Below, piece by piece: positions 23,501-35,464 of a DNA stretch of 64,000 bases (positions are counted from its first letter, which is position 1; every line of letters begins with the position of its first letter). Below the pieces are notes generated by a model. It had not been told where the DNA came from and made no database searches. It saw nothing but the letters and a program-made list of their open reading frames with translations. The stretch is from positions 30,015,453 to 30,079,452 of the forward strand of contig CM022953.1 of the NCBI GenBank assembly GCA_012931725.1, read 5' to 3'. The stretch is from Litsea cubeba. Its lineage: Eukaryota; Streptophyta; Magnoliopsida; Laurales; Lauraceae. The position numbers were made by a program, and so were the translations under genes.

Positions 23501-24186
23501 TATAATCAAGGGAACGCACGTGTCAATAAGCAACTTCTAGACTTAGCACGAGGTCCTGACAGAAGAGTGACACGATACAAGGGTTTTATCATTAATGGCC
23601 TACGATTTCACACAAAAGATCGTGAGATGTTTCGAAAAAGTCAGAATAGCGGCGTGATTGTAAAGGGAGATGACGAATTAGGAAACCAAGATTACTATGG
23701 TGTCCTGACAGACATTATTCAATTGGATTATTTTGGGGACAATAATGTTTTTTAGCAAGGAAATGGAATACAAATGAGCCATTTGTGCTAGCATCTCAGG
23801 CAGAACAAGTTTTTTATGTAAAAGACTCCAAATTAGGCAATAATTGGCATGTTGTGGTGAAGACACAACCTCGAGACTTGTACGATGTGCCGGAAGATGA
23901 AGATGAAGAGTCGATTGGTGATGAAGAGCCATATCAACAGAATGAGTCATATAGTTTAGCTGACGCATTGAGAGTTAATGACGACGACTTCATGGTGTGG
24001 CAAAGAGATGATATTCCTCCAATTCTTATTGATGCAAATCTTGTAATGAATGAGGAAAGGGAAGATGAGGATGTTAACACTTTCATTAATGATGAAAGTG
24101 AGGAGGACGGTGCCTCCATTGATGATGATACTGAGGAAGATGAAATCAATAGTGATGATGATAGTGAGACCAATGACTTAATGTAA
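20566..24186 (+). pseudogene. CACTA TNPD-type transposase, broken
   Basis: The gene starts MDKSWM, the usual opening of the transposase-associated domain, followed by a cysteine cluster (CPCVKCNN) and an acidic stretch. A one-base loss near 21003 shifts the frame just before the conserved YPGC segment. The Transposase_21 core follows (DVYLRPLVDELKELW; CPTCNKET; LDVMHIEKNVCDS), then DUF4218 (IEFSHFFKEL). A second break lies near 22785. Splice-like introns are 22801-22896, 23206-23317 and 23406-23488. The DUF4216 segment (YYGVLTDIIQLDYFG) then meets a stop at 23753-23755 and resumes at about 23757 with TNEPFVLASQAEQVFYVKD. The usual stretch between them is missing. An acidic tail ends at 24186. 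This copy should not make a working transposase. Confidence 0.88.
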
Positions 24187-24355
24187 TTTATATGATATGT
24201 TCCTTATCATTTTGATGAACTAATACATTAAAGGAATCTTATATTTCTTTCTTATACATTAATCATTCTTTGATGTGATACGTGTGCTTGATGTGTATAC
24301 ATATGCTTAATGAGTAATCAATTTAATGTAAAGTGTTGCAGGATAGAACACAAAT

Positions 24356-26026
24356 ATGGCCAATAGAGGCCGAGGTGGAGGTAGACGAGGAGGAACTCGG
24401 GTAGGCCAGCCCTCACAGATCGGGCAGCCTACATTAGAGGCGGGACCCTCAGACCCCGCATTTGCTCAAGATGAGGTTGCCATCAGCAACGCCGGTATGT
24501 TAACTATTAATTTAAATTGTGCATGTGCTTTTTTATAGTTTATGCATTATATATATAAACTCATGTTGACGGATGCTAACATGTTTAATTGAATTTCTGA
24601 GTGAACAGGGTCATGCATGTCCGGGAAGAAAGGACGAGGGAAGACCAGGAACTCTACACTCATAAAGAGGAGGCGCGAGGGGGAAAAGCTAGCGGTGAAC
24701 ATTCCACCAAACCTGATGCGAGCTGTAGGTAATAATGCCCAAGTATTAATTACCGAATTGGGCATTATTGTCAGACAAATGGTCCCACTCCGTTTTTCCA
24801 AATGGAAGTCAATTCCGGATGATGACAAGCTGAAAATGTGGCATGCTGCAAAAGTAAGTCATTTAAATTAAAAAGCTTATGTGTTAGGATGAAAAACTCT
24901 AGTTACATTCGATGTACTACCTTGCATCTATTTTTACTTCCTCTTAAAATACCGTGCGTGCAGCAAAAATTTACTCTCGAGGAGCATTCCCAAATCCAGG
25001 AAGCTGTATATCAGCAGCTAAATCGCCAATATCGAGACTATCGGCATAGGCTGCATAAAGATCATTATTGCAAGTACGACACAGATGAAATGAGACTCGA
25101 GAATCCCCCCTCAAGTGTGAGCAGCGATGATTGGGTTGATCTTGTAAGGTATTTCGGATCCGAAGAATTCACGGTATGGATGTTAATTAAGTTATATTGT
25201 CTACCCTTTCAATCTATCATTTATACATGTATTGCTTATAATTTATGGGTCCTGAATGCAGAAAATTAGCAATAGAAACAAGGAGAACAGGAAAAAGCAG
25301 ACTATTGGCCATATTGCCGGGACAAAGGCTTTTGCTCGGATCAGCTATGATAGTGTAAACTTCACTCATAGTGTTTAGAACAATTTGTTTATTAAATAAA
25401 TATTATATGTGTTAACTTGTGTAATGACAGCGTGATCTTGAGACGGGGAACGAACCTTCCCGGACTAAGTTATGGTTCACTACCCGATTTAGCGAGAAGA
25501 AAGGCACTTGGGTGGATTCGAGTTCCCAGGAAGTCTATGTAACTTATTGTTCCATTCTTTATTTACATTTCAATTTTTTATATTATATATATCACTAAAT
25601 TGATTGATAGTAAAAATTGGTTGTTGAATGTAGGACAAGCTTAAGAATCTAGAGTCTCAACCGTTGGAGGAGGGCATTCCTCCCATGACTGAGGATGATA
25701 GGTTTGAGGCAGTGCTTGGACCAGAGCGATCGGCATATATACGTGGTCGTGGGGCTGGTCCAAAGCCCACGACATGTACAGCTGGACAGCTGATCCGTGC
25801 GCAACTAGAAAGGGAGAATGAGGAGTTCAGGAGGCGAGCAGAGGAGGATAGAAGGCTCTTCGAGGAGATGGAAAAGGAGAAAAGAGAGATGGCTTTATGA
25901 CTAGAGTCCCTAGAGTCCCAGGTAGCCTCGCAGCAAGCACAGATGCATGAGGTGCAAGCTTCAGTAAAGTCTCAATTCATCACCCTCTTCCAGCAGTTCA
26001 AAGATAGAGGGCAAATTCCGATGTGA
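24356..26026 (+). pseudogene. CACTA TNPA-type protein (Transposase_24), one late nonsense codon
   Basis: Six exons join in frame by GT..AG introns: 24356-24494, 24609-24853, 24964-25173, 25262-25354, 25431-25538 and 25634-26026. The start is MANRGRGGGRRGG, a basic Gly/Arg-rich N-terminus. The middle (WKSIPDDDKLKMW, then NRQYRDYRHRLHKDHY, then HIAGTKAFARI and WVDSSSQEVY) matches the plant Ptta/En/Spm transposase family. The last exon encodes a Glu/Arg coiled coil. A TGA at 25898-25900 interrupts this coil. The frame then runs clean for 41 more codons to a TGA at 26024-26026. TGA from CGA is a plausible CpG decay. In other elements such proteins bind the subterminal repeats. The truncated form keeps the main domain. 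Confidence 0.82.
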
Positions 26027-26906
26027 TTCATAACTAGTCAAAACCCAAGATCATATTGTTTATATTTTATTTCAGGTTTTATTTGATTATGATGATGTAG
26101 ACTTAACTTTTGCTAGTTAAATACGTAGGAATTTAATGATTTTGAATTTGAAGTTATGTTGCAATACCTGATGGTGATTGAAAATTTTACTACTTTCATC
26201 TTGTATAAGCAGGTTCGTGAAAAGCAGATAAATGGAAAGAAAATAAATTTAATAAATTAAAATTATTTTTTATTTATTTTTAATTCTAAACTTTTAGTCG
26301 CGGCAACAAGTAGCTAGTATAAGTATGAGATAAGTTGCCACTAAAACATGAACTTTTAGCTGCGACTGTAAGTCGCCACTGAATGCACCTTTAAAACTGC
26401 TATAACTAATACTTTTAGTGTCAATTTTGTGCTTGCAGCTAAAAGTTTATTTTTTTTGCAGCAACAATAAATCGCAGTTAAAAGTTAAATATTTAGCAGC
26501 AACTTGTAGTCGCAGCTAAAAGTTAAATAGTTAGCGGTGACTTGTAGTCGCAGCTAAAAGTTAAACATTTAGCCGCAACTACAAGTCGCCGCTAAAACTC
26601 CGCTTTCATGTGCTTATGATATTTCTTTTAGCTGCGACTTTATAATTTTAGTGGCAATTATTTTTTCAATTAGCTGCGGTAAATCTTGTCACTAAATATT
26701 AGACTTTTAGTGACAGTTTTAGTGTTGCGGCTAAAACTTTAACATATAGCTGCGACATTTCGAAATTGCGGCAAAAACAATTAGTGACAGCACTATTAGC
26801 GACAGCTTAGCCGCGAGAAAAATATTGCCACTAAAACTTTTAGTGGCGACTTTGAGACCTTTAGCCGCGAAAAATTTCGCGGCAAAATGCCAACTTTCTT
26901 GTAGTG
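26027..26906. repeat. CACTA 3' subterminal repeats
   Basis: After about 250 bp of 3'UTR-like sequence, 26290-26890 holds dense copies of CTTTTAG, TAGCTGCGAC, AGTCGCAGCTAAAAG and GCCACTAAAA in both orientations. The element ends at TAGTG (26902-26906). Confidence 0.85.
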
Positions 26907-27636
26907 TTAAGGAATGTCTTATCAACACATAGCTACTCAGATATGTTCTAGCTTCCTAGTGTGCTCAAGCTATGTATTTTTATTTTATTTTTTTTGCTAA
27001 TGGGTAAATTGTATAAAGGAGAAAGAGGAGAAGAGGGCAATATGCCCCCCCAAAAAACAATATGCTCAAGCTATGTATTAAAACTACGGAACTCCTTAAC
27101 CTAAATCTCATATTGAAATAATGTGTCACCTACTGTTACTGACCTATCAAGATGTCATCAAAAGGTAATCTAGGGTCGTATAGCTGAACTAGAAAAATCA
27201 CAGAGTGTGATTCAGTGATAGAGTGTGTGAAATAATGAATCAATCAAATATTATACACATAATTAATAATTACTAACTCACCTTCTGCAACATTTACCTC
27301 TTCAGTCCTTCCTAGAGCCGTAGCATAAACACTTCTTATCATCTCTTGAACTGGTCTATTTCGTATTGGCATTAGTTGACCTTGAGTTATATTCTGGAAA
27401 TCTTATACTATAAGCATTGGCCGCCTGATCGGAGGAGGTTAAAACCGAACTACCTTTGTTGGTCTCAGTTGATCCGAGAGGTTTGTTGAGATAGTATCTT
27501 CCATAACTTCAGTTTCATTAAATACACAATACAATATACATCTATAAACAATCTTAGGAATAGAAATTCGCAATACCCTATCGTGTCCTCACCACGTGTC
27601 TTAAGGTTTCTAAGTCTTTTAGAAAAGATTTTTCAT
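26907..27636. other. LARD interior, right of the CACTA
   Basis: Short AT-rich stretch. Minus-strand frames around 27280-27520 are partly open but show no gag motif I can name. It ends at the primer-binding site. Confidence 0.5.
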
Positions 27637-27648
27637 GCTCTGATACCA
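27637..27648 (-). other. Primer-binding site (tRNA-Met type)
   Basis: The minus strand reads TGGTATCAGAGC, the plant initiator-Met tRNA complement, 10 bp from the LTR edge. It marks the right LTR as the 5' LTR. Confidence 0.88.
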
Positions 27649-27658
27649 TACTTACGTA

Positions 27659-30600
27659 TGTCACATCCCGGACCCAAGAATCCCTTGATTAGGGTGGTTC
27701 CCAAGGTGTGACACGCGTACTCCCGTGAACTCGCACTTCTTCCGGACCAAATCCGAATTCACGAAGGAGAAAATTTTACATTCAATCAACATTTAATTGC
27801 GGAAGCATATATAACATTTAATATCAAAGCCATGAGCAGTCCATTGACTATTCCATTATGTTACAATTTATCATTAACAAAGCTAATAATTTAAATCTCA
27901 TAAATGTTAAGTACATAAGTACTCTAATGATTATCAACTAGATGTTTATCTCAATTGAACATAATCCTAATACAATGCAAATCTACAATTCCTACATTGC
28001 CTTAAGCTAAGTGAATTACAAAATACTTAGGCTTAACTCAAGATTACTATTCGAAACGTACTCCGGCTGTCATATCTAACCGAAGAACTTACCCATCAAT
28101 ATTCTTTAATTCTGTTTGGTTACTAATTGGTCTCTTCGATATCCTGGATCCCTGTGACACCAAGAGTAGTACCTAAAATACGACGATTTGGCAAGTATAG
28201 GCAATAAAAGGAATATACATAATGTTTTCAAAATGAAATAGCTGACAATTGAATGATAAATATCAATATAAAGAATGAACCAAATGTTTGTTCAATAAAT
28301 GATAAATCCATGATTTCGAAATCAAATCAATAACATATCCATGGTTCGAAGTTCAAATCAATAATCTATATATATATATATATATATACAAATATGGCAT
28401 CTACGTGAGCTCATCCTCTCAATGAGAGCAAATCTAGTTGGGATGTCACCAGCGGCCCGGCCAAAGGCTAACTGGCGACCCGGGTTCCAGAATTCCGGTT
28501 ACTCCAGATGACATGCTGCAGTAGTCCCTATAACTAAACCAAGTTTAATCCCCATCGGGCATCACAAGGTCGAAGCTAAGTAGTGCCGATACAAATCAAA
28601 TCAATAACAAATCGAATCTGAGTATCTTTATGTACTTGTTCACAAATCAAATCAAATAACAAATCGAATCTGAGTGGCTTTATGTACTCGTTCACAAATC
28701 AAATCAAATAATATGACGACTATATCAATTAAAATTGATAATAATGAAATTCTGATTTAAAGGCACAATGTAATTTATTTAAAGAAAATCAAAACATTTA
28801 TTACCCAATTTAATTATTCATAAAGACTATTACTATCCGATACAAGATAGATTTAGAGAGTCAACGTATTACTACTTACTTGGCGTCACTTATTATAAAA
28901 ATACGTTGAGCCTCTAAATTAATCTTCATGCTTAATAATTAGACTACTACATGCATAAAACTTAGGAGAGATTTAATTTAAATTAAACCTTCATAAAAAT
29001 GTAATTTCCATTAGTCAAATGAAATGGTTAAGGGTTCCATTCTAGAGTCATATAAGTCATTTAAAATTTGTCATCACCTACTAGTTTAGGGTTACACCAT
29101 ATTTCTCATTAGGGAGAATTATGAAGGGTCATCATAGAGTAAGAGTACAATCACACTCCTATAGCATGGGCCAATCGGGTCGGAAAGCCCAAATAAATGG
29201 TTTCAGATTCATTACCATTGGTCCGTTAATTTCATTAAATGTGCTATTTTCTAGGGTCTCACAAGTACTTCGGAGTTCAAATTCCTAATTGGTTTAGTAA
29301 ATACATAAAATAAGGGTATTCATCAACTTTTAGTGGCCAAAGAAGTAGTTTTGGTCAAAACCCCGGGGCCCATGCAGAACCCCTTCTCGCTATAGCGAGG
29401 TCACATTCTGTGACTACTCCGTTTCCTCATTTTTTTTCTTTGTTTCCAATTTAAACCCCATTCCACCTGAACTTAATCATTGAAGCCCCCCACTTGTACT
29501 ACCTACATACGCAATTCCACATGTTTTCAAGGGTATAATGCACATAGTTTAATCCATTCACCACTTATGTGTAAGCAAGTTGGTACATATGTAAATTTTG
29601 TGTTTATTTCAACACAATACTTCACCATCAATTTAATCTTCTCTTTACCTTTTAAAAATTAAGACTACTAACACCCAAGGAATCAACCCATACTATAATT
29701 ATTCTCAAATTATAATCAAAGAGGCTAATCACCATAAAGAGGGAAATAAGAAACTTTAATAATCCAATCAAGGAATTAAGCACATGTAATCTCAATTAAT
29801 GCTTATACTTGCCTCTATACCAAATTCTCCAAGCTCTTTCACTAATCTCTTGCTCAAATAATGAAAACCCCCAAATCATAAACCCTAATGAAAAGAAATC
29901 CATGGAAAATGATGAGAATGCAAATGCATGTTAATACATGAGTCTCCTTGACTCTAATGGAACCCAAATCATAACAAAAAGGGTTTGTAGCTTACCTTTA
30001 TGGAAGGATTTCGAATTTGGAGGAGATAGGAGATATGTGGAGAGGGTTTCTTGTCACAAAGATGCAAGAGAGATGGAGAAGATAAAGAGGATTCCAAATC
30101 CATGCTTTTCAAGCTTTCTTAAGCCCTTCCTTCACCACTTGGTATAAAGAGCTCAAAAACCCCAATTTATAAACCCTATTCAAAAGAAAATCTATGGAAA
30201 AATGTAATAATATGTATGCATGTGATGAAATGAGTCTATTTGACTCTAATAGAACTCAAAATCATGAAATAAGAGGTTTGTTGTTTACCTCTTGATGATA
30301 ATTCCGAATTTGGAAGGAAAGAGGAAATAATGGAGATGGTTCCTTGTCCACAAGAGTAAAAAGAAAATGAGGAAGATGAAGAGGCTCCAAGCTTCACTCC
30401 AAAAAGTCCATGCCATAATCTCTACCTCCTAGATGATTGAAGGAGGAGGAAGAGAGGAGAAGAAGAAAAGTAGTAGAGAGGAAGGAAATGAAAGGAAATG
30501 AAAGGGAAAGGGTTTGGTTTGCTTATAAAGGGATAAGGTTGTGCATTTTGCACAAAAGTCCACCCATTGGACATAATTTGGATAAGGGGCTTCTTAGGTA

Positions 30601-30816
30601 GGAATGGGCTTGGGTTTGCAAATGGGTTGAGTTGGACCTAATGAGTTGGGTCTCATTATGGATAATGATGAAGGAAAGGTGTTTTATGAAATGCTCATGA
30701 AGGTCCACAACATTTAATACACACAAATCATCATAATTAACAACTAAGAATAATTAATTTAGTTTAAATATTACTAATTAGTACTAAACAAGTTTAACTT
30801 GGGTCGGGGTGTAACA
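27659..30816 (-). repeat. LTR of the LARD-like element (right; 5' LTR)
   Basis: 3,158 bp, TG..CA ends, followed by ATAAG. It differs from the left LTR by scattered substitutions, small indels, a longer (TA)n run near 28366-28388 and the loss of about 50 bp in the CTCGCTATAGCGAG region. Confidence 0.92.
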
Positions 30817-30821
30817 ATAAG

Positions 30822-31082
30822 GGTCAAACTTGGGGTTCTCCCGGTTCATTAATCGAGGGTAAGTGGGGAGTACAAGGGATTGAATTAATTAATTATAGCG
30901 ATCCCACGTGTTTAAGAGGAGGGGTCGGGTGGACGTCTCTCATGAGAGACATCCTTACTTGAGCCTCAGCCACGTATGAGTTAGGTTTGGACAGGATTCT
31001 ATTTTGATACTAGAATTGGACAAACGGTAGGATAGTGTAGCTCAGGCTTCCTTATTTATAACTATATATACTTCAAAAACCT
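30822..31082. other. Short spacer
   Basis: Single-copy-looking DNA with a GTCTCTCATGAGAGAC palindrome near 30933. No gene is seen. Confidence 0.5.
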
Positions 31083-32540
31083 ATAATGAATCTTGATGTA
31101 AAAGTTCTATGTGGTTTAATTAATAAGTTAGAGCAGACTTTTAAATGATTAAAGAAATGAGAGGTTTAAATCTAATGAGTGTTTAAATGGGCCCAGTGCC
31201 TATTCAGGGTGATACCAACTATGGTGGGGTTTATTTGGTTGATCATAGAGCCATATGCATGGTACTATACAAACATTGTATGATCGATTATGAAAATTAA
31301 TAAATAAAATGGCTAATTGAGTACAATGTGCTCCACAATCCAGATTTCATCCCAAATCTGAAAACAAACCCCACTCTGGTTTCACTTTTGCTCCAGCGGG
31401 TCATGTGGGTTAGGGGTTGACCCTGCCTAAGTTGGACCTCCATCCATTACACACTTTAATTTACCGATGATTTAGCGAAACAAGAAAGATAGTGATATTC
31501 ATTAATTTCTTTTCCCATTTTCCCAAGTCAAAATAGACCAGATCCACCATCCAAGCAACAAAGTCAACAAGTCAAATCCTTAAAGTGCATGGTTTACTTA
31601 GGAGGATATATGACGAGGAAGAGCATTAACATGTCTAAAGAAAGGCACCTTGACAATAATAAGGGGAGGGTAGAGCTTTGAAATCAAAGGAACTGCATTT
31701 CCTAGAAATGAGGACAAACACTAAACACTGCATCTCCAAGTCCTTACGTCGCATGCGTGGGGGCCATGTTTAGGCTATCTAAAATGTAGATCTGAAGGAA
31801 TCCACCATCAATTCACCCACTTTAATTAATTAATCAAGATTCAATGATCTTCGTCCTTTCACCGAAGGCCCAAGACTAGTCATCATCACCTGAGCCTTAC
31901 ATATCCACTTTGTTAGAACATGCATGGATCCTCTATGGTAGCTCGCTGTTACACGTAACCATGTAATACTTTTTCTAAAACTCCATCATATGGCCCACAT
32001 AGAGGTAACTCAAACCGTTTAAGATGAATCACATCTCCTCCACTAATATATCTTCAAGTTTTAGTTCAAAAGGAGTGGGTCCCACCATCCTATTGAGCTC
32101 TGTGACGGAAACGTGATGAGTAGGTGCTAATGTGTCATTGTTGCTGACATGATCTTAATCACATTTCCGTCATGCGCGCGGCTCAATCGGGCCGTGGGTC
32201 AACTCCTTTCAAACTGAAACTTGACGATAGATCTATCAGTGATGAGATGGGATTCATCCGAAACAACCTGCATTATCTCTATGTGGGACCCATGATGGAG
32301 TTCAAGAAAAGTGTTACACGAATCCTATGTAATAACTATAGTTGCAACGGAGGATCCGGGGTCAATTTATTCTCGGTCAACACAAAGTAGTGCCGGGCCT
32401 TCCAATATTGGATTATTTGTATATTGTAATTAGCTCGCCTTCCACTTGAATTCATATTTCCTGATTGTTTGAAGAATATACATGCCGGGATTTCGGAATG
32501 GCATTTAAGTTGTTGGCATTAGATATGGATGTGACGGCCC
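31083..32540 (+). repeat. Copy 1 of a duplicated promoter-like segment, no gene behind it
   Basis: Homologous to 33028-35250: shared runs include CTATTCAGGGTGATACCAAC, CTTTCACCGAAGGCC and GTTTAAGATGAATCGCATCT (one mismatch here). The homology ends about where copy 2 leads into a TATA box and the LTP-like gene. Here the sequence turns into unrelated DNA and no coding exon follows. It is best read as a headless duplicate of the LTP upstream region. Confidence 0.8.
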
Positions 32541-32620
32541 CCATCTTATCTCTCATGGTAAGGTGAGAGATGTTCATATGAGCATCTCTCATATATAAAT
32601 ATATATATATATAGAAAAAA

Positions 32621-32997
32621 TAGGGCAAGGATCTCCTAAGCTTAAGCTTATGATAGAATTTCATAAGCTCACGCTTGTGGAGCCCACCTTGGTCTATCCA
32701 AATTGACCAAATATTTGACCCTCTTGAATTGCACATGTCCACCAACTTTTGATCAGATTCGAATTTACTGGACTGTTGGATCAACTGTGTACCAATTCGA
32801 ATGGACTATTGACCATTAAACTTTTGGGGCCTAGATGGTGATGATAGAAATCACGGTTGAGGCTGATTTTTTGCAGAGAAGAAGGTCCTAATGAGTCCTT
32901 GAAATCCTCCCATCCCAATCCCATGTGGGTCTCAAGGTGGGTCCCACCACACATTTGAGCCTACCTTATCCTAAGCTTGAGCTTAAGAGAGTTGCCC
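32621..32997. mobile_element. MITE-like element, 377 bp
   Basis: Ends form an imperfect inverted repeat of about 28 bp: GGGCAAGGATCTCCTAAGCT at the left, and TAAGCTTGAGCTTAAGAGAG then TTGCCC at the right. No coding capacity. No clear target-site duplication is visible in the TA-rich flanks, so the superfamily is open. Confidence 0.65.
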
Positions 32998-33027
32998 CCA
33001 TATATATGTATGTATGTGTTTATATAT

Positions 33028-35250
33028 ATATAATGAGTTTTGATGTAAAAATTCTACGTGGTTTAATAATTTAGGACAAACCTTTAAAAGATTAAAATCC
33101 TCATATATCCATTTGAATGTATATAATATATTTTTGTTATTATAGTGTTTAAAGACAGAATATGGGCTCCATCGAAAGTCAAAGTTGTTGAATCAGTCTA
33201 AATCAAGGTTGGAAAACTCGTGACTCGGAATCGACTCGTCCAATGCAAAAAAGAATTGACTCGGATGGAGTTAACGCGGAGTCATGTTTTTTAAAAAATA
33301 ATTTCAAAAATATTTAAATATAAATCCATTACTTATAAAATATAAATAAATATTTATTTGCATGCATTAATGATGGTCAATTCTAATTAATAAATTTATA
33401 TATGTAATAAAATTATTGTAATAGGAAAAATTAAAAATGATATGTTGCTTATTATATAATTGGTTAAACCCAATTATTGATTAAAAAAATATCAAATATA
33501 AGTCTCAAATTACATTTTAGTCATCATTTTCAAATTGCCGACTCCAAACATCATGTATAATTATTTATAAATAAATTTTAATTATTTAAAATTAGATCTA
33601 CCTATAAAATGGTTCAGAGTACAAACTACTTATTAAAATAAGATGACTCGGCCGAGTCTTCCCTATGTTTGACTCGGTCCTTTGTCAGAATGAGATGACT
33701 CGAGAGAGTCAATAATCAATTTGGAGAGTTTGCCAATTATGATCAAAATCATTTTGCATTAAAAAGAATAAATAAATGGTAGAAAAGGTATTGCAAAAGA
33801 GCGTATCTTACTCCAACGGTGAATACAAATTAAATGGGCTCAGTGCCTATTCAGGGTGATACCAACTATGGTGGAGTTTGGTTGATCATAGAGCCATATG
33901 GTACTATACAAACATATGTATGATTATGAAAATTAATAAATAAAATGGCTAATTGAGTACAATGTGCACCAACCTGATCCCCAATCCAGATTTCTTCCAG
34001 GTTTTTAAATTTAGGCCGAATCAGAAGCCCAAATCTGGAAAAAAAAAAAAAAAATCCTTCACTGTGATTTCACTTTTACTCCAGCGGGTCATTTGGGTTA
34101 GGGTTTGACCCTACCCAACTTGCACCTCCATTATAAAATACATAGTACACTGCGTCGAACGGACCAGATCCATTGCCACACTTTAATTTAGCGAAACAAG
34201 TAAGATAATAATATTCATTTCTTTTTCCATTTTCCCAAGTCAAAAGAATAGATCCATCATCCAACCAACAGAGTCAACAAGTCAAATCCTCAAAACAGCC
34301 ATTGAGTGCATGATTTACTTTTGATTACTTAACAAAGATCTTTGACTAGGAAGAGTAGTAACAAGGCAAAAGAAATTAAGGCAACTTTGACAATAAAAAA
34401 AGGAGGGTAAGCTTTGAAATCAAAGGAACTGGCATTTCCTAGAAATGAAAAACACTGTATCCCCAACTCCCTACGTCGCATGCTTGGAGGCCATGTTTAG
34501 GCGATCTAAATTGTAGATCTGATGGAATCCTCCATTAATTACCCATTTAAATTAATGATCAAGATTCAATGATCTTTGTCCTTTCACCGAAGGCCTAAGA
34601 GTCATCATCATAACCTAAGCCTTATCCACTTTATTAGAGCACGGATCCTCTGATGTCGCTATTACACTAGAACCATGTATCACTTTTTCTAAAACTCCAT
34701 CGAATGGCCCACATAGAGGTAACTCAGACCGTTTAAGATGAATCGCATCTCCTCCGCTAATATATCTTCAAGTTTTAGTTCAAAAGGAGTGGGTCCCACC
34801 ATCCTATTAAGCACCGTGCGTGACGGAAACGTGATGAGTAGGTGCTAATGTGTCATTGTTGCTGATATGGTGTTAAAACACATTTCCGTCATGCAGCTCA
34901 ATCGGACCGTGGGCCAACTCCTTTCAAACTGAAACTTGACGATAGATCTATCAGTGATGAGATGAGATTCATCTGGAACGGTATGCATTATCTTTATATG
35001 GGCTCCATAATAGAATTCAAGAAAAGTGTTACACGGATCCTATGTAATAGCTATAGCTGCAACCGAGGATCCGGGCCAGTACTTTATTCTCGGTCAGCAC
35101 AAAGTAGTGCCGGGCCTTCCAATATTGGATTATCTGTATATTGTAATTAGCTCGCCTTCTTTATTTAAGGCTGCTTGAAATTTTGGAATTCATGTTTCCT
35201 GGTTGTTTGAAGATTTAATTTGCATGCCGGGATTTCGGGATGACACATTG
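33028..35250 (+). repeat. Copy 2 of the duplicated segment, upstream of the LTP-like gene
   Basis: Matches copy 1 from the ATGAGTTTTGATGTAAAA-like start through GCCGGGATTTCGGGATGACA. It is interrupted by about 740 bp (33090-33830) absent from copy 1. It runs into the TATA box at 35283. Confidence 0.8.
33090..33830. repeat. Insertion rich in GACTCG motifs
   Basis: AT-rich sequence lacking from copy 1, with repeated TGACTCGG / CGAGTC motifs near its start (33220-33290) and end (33645-33715). Similar GACTCG-rich sequence occurs in the LTP intron (35900-36000). Probably a small non-autonomous element; its ends are not defined. Confidence 0.45.
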
Positions 35251-35282
35251 CAGAGTTGAACGAAAGCCTTTGAGGAGACGCC

Positions 35283-35289
35283 TATAAAA
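35283..35289 (+). promoter_or_regulatory. TATA box of the LTP-like gene
   Basis: TATAAAA, 176 bp before the ATG at 35465. Confidence 0.7.
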
Positions 35290-35464
35290 GCACAAATTCT
35301 GGTCAAGTTGTTTATATTTTATTTTATTTGGGTATCTTCTATCAAAGTTTTGACTATTGTTTATTGATGTAACTGTAGGCTATTTGGTAAGAAACTTTCT
35401 TATATATATATATATATATATGTGGGCATGTGGTCTTGTTGATATGTGTGTATTGAAGAACAAG

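Larger units (their letters stand above)
17681..26906 (+). mobile_element. CACTA (En/Spm) transposon with TNPD- and TNPA-type genes
   Basis: It starts CACTACAAGAAAGCTGGC and ends with the near-perfect inverse (GCCAACTTTCTTGTAGTG). Subterminal repeats of TAGTGGCAA / GCCACTAAA type are dense at both ends. Two plus-strand genes of the class lie inside. Flanks are TAA (left) and TTA (right). A 3-bp duplication is expected, so it is either mutated or off by one base (TAA occurs at 26908). The element is 9,226 bp and interrupts the LARD interior, so it is the younger of the two. Confidence 0.93.
12304..30816 (-). mobile_element. LARD-like Ty3/gypsy derivative with 3.2-kb LTRs, carrying a nested CACTA
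   Basis: Two long direct repeats (12304-15485 and 27659-30816) have TG..CA ends and are flanked by ATAAG (12299-12303 and 30817-30821). The primer-binding site lies by the right repeat and the purine tract by the left one, so the element reads on the minus strand. Without the CACTA insert the interior is only about 2.9 kb. Its sole recognisable coding remnant is the end of a Del/Tekay-type integrase. Long LTRs around a short, mostly non-coding interior fit a large retrotransposon derivative, which must be moved by a partner's enzymes. Confidence 0.92.

Noticed and set aside
12304..30816. Large segmental duplication of 12.3-15.5 kb and 27.7-30.8 kb
   Set aside because: TG..CA ends, PBS, PPT and the ATAAG duplication show these are the two LTRs of one element.
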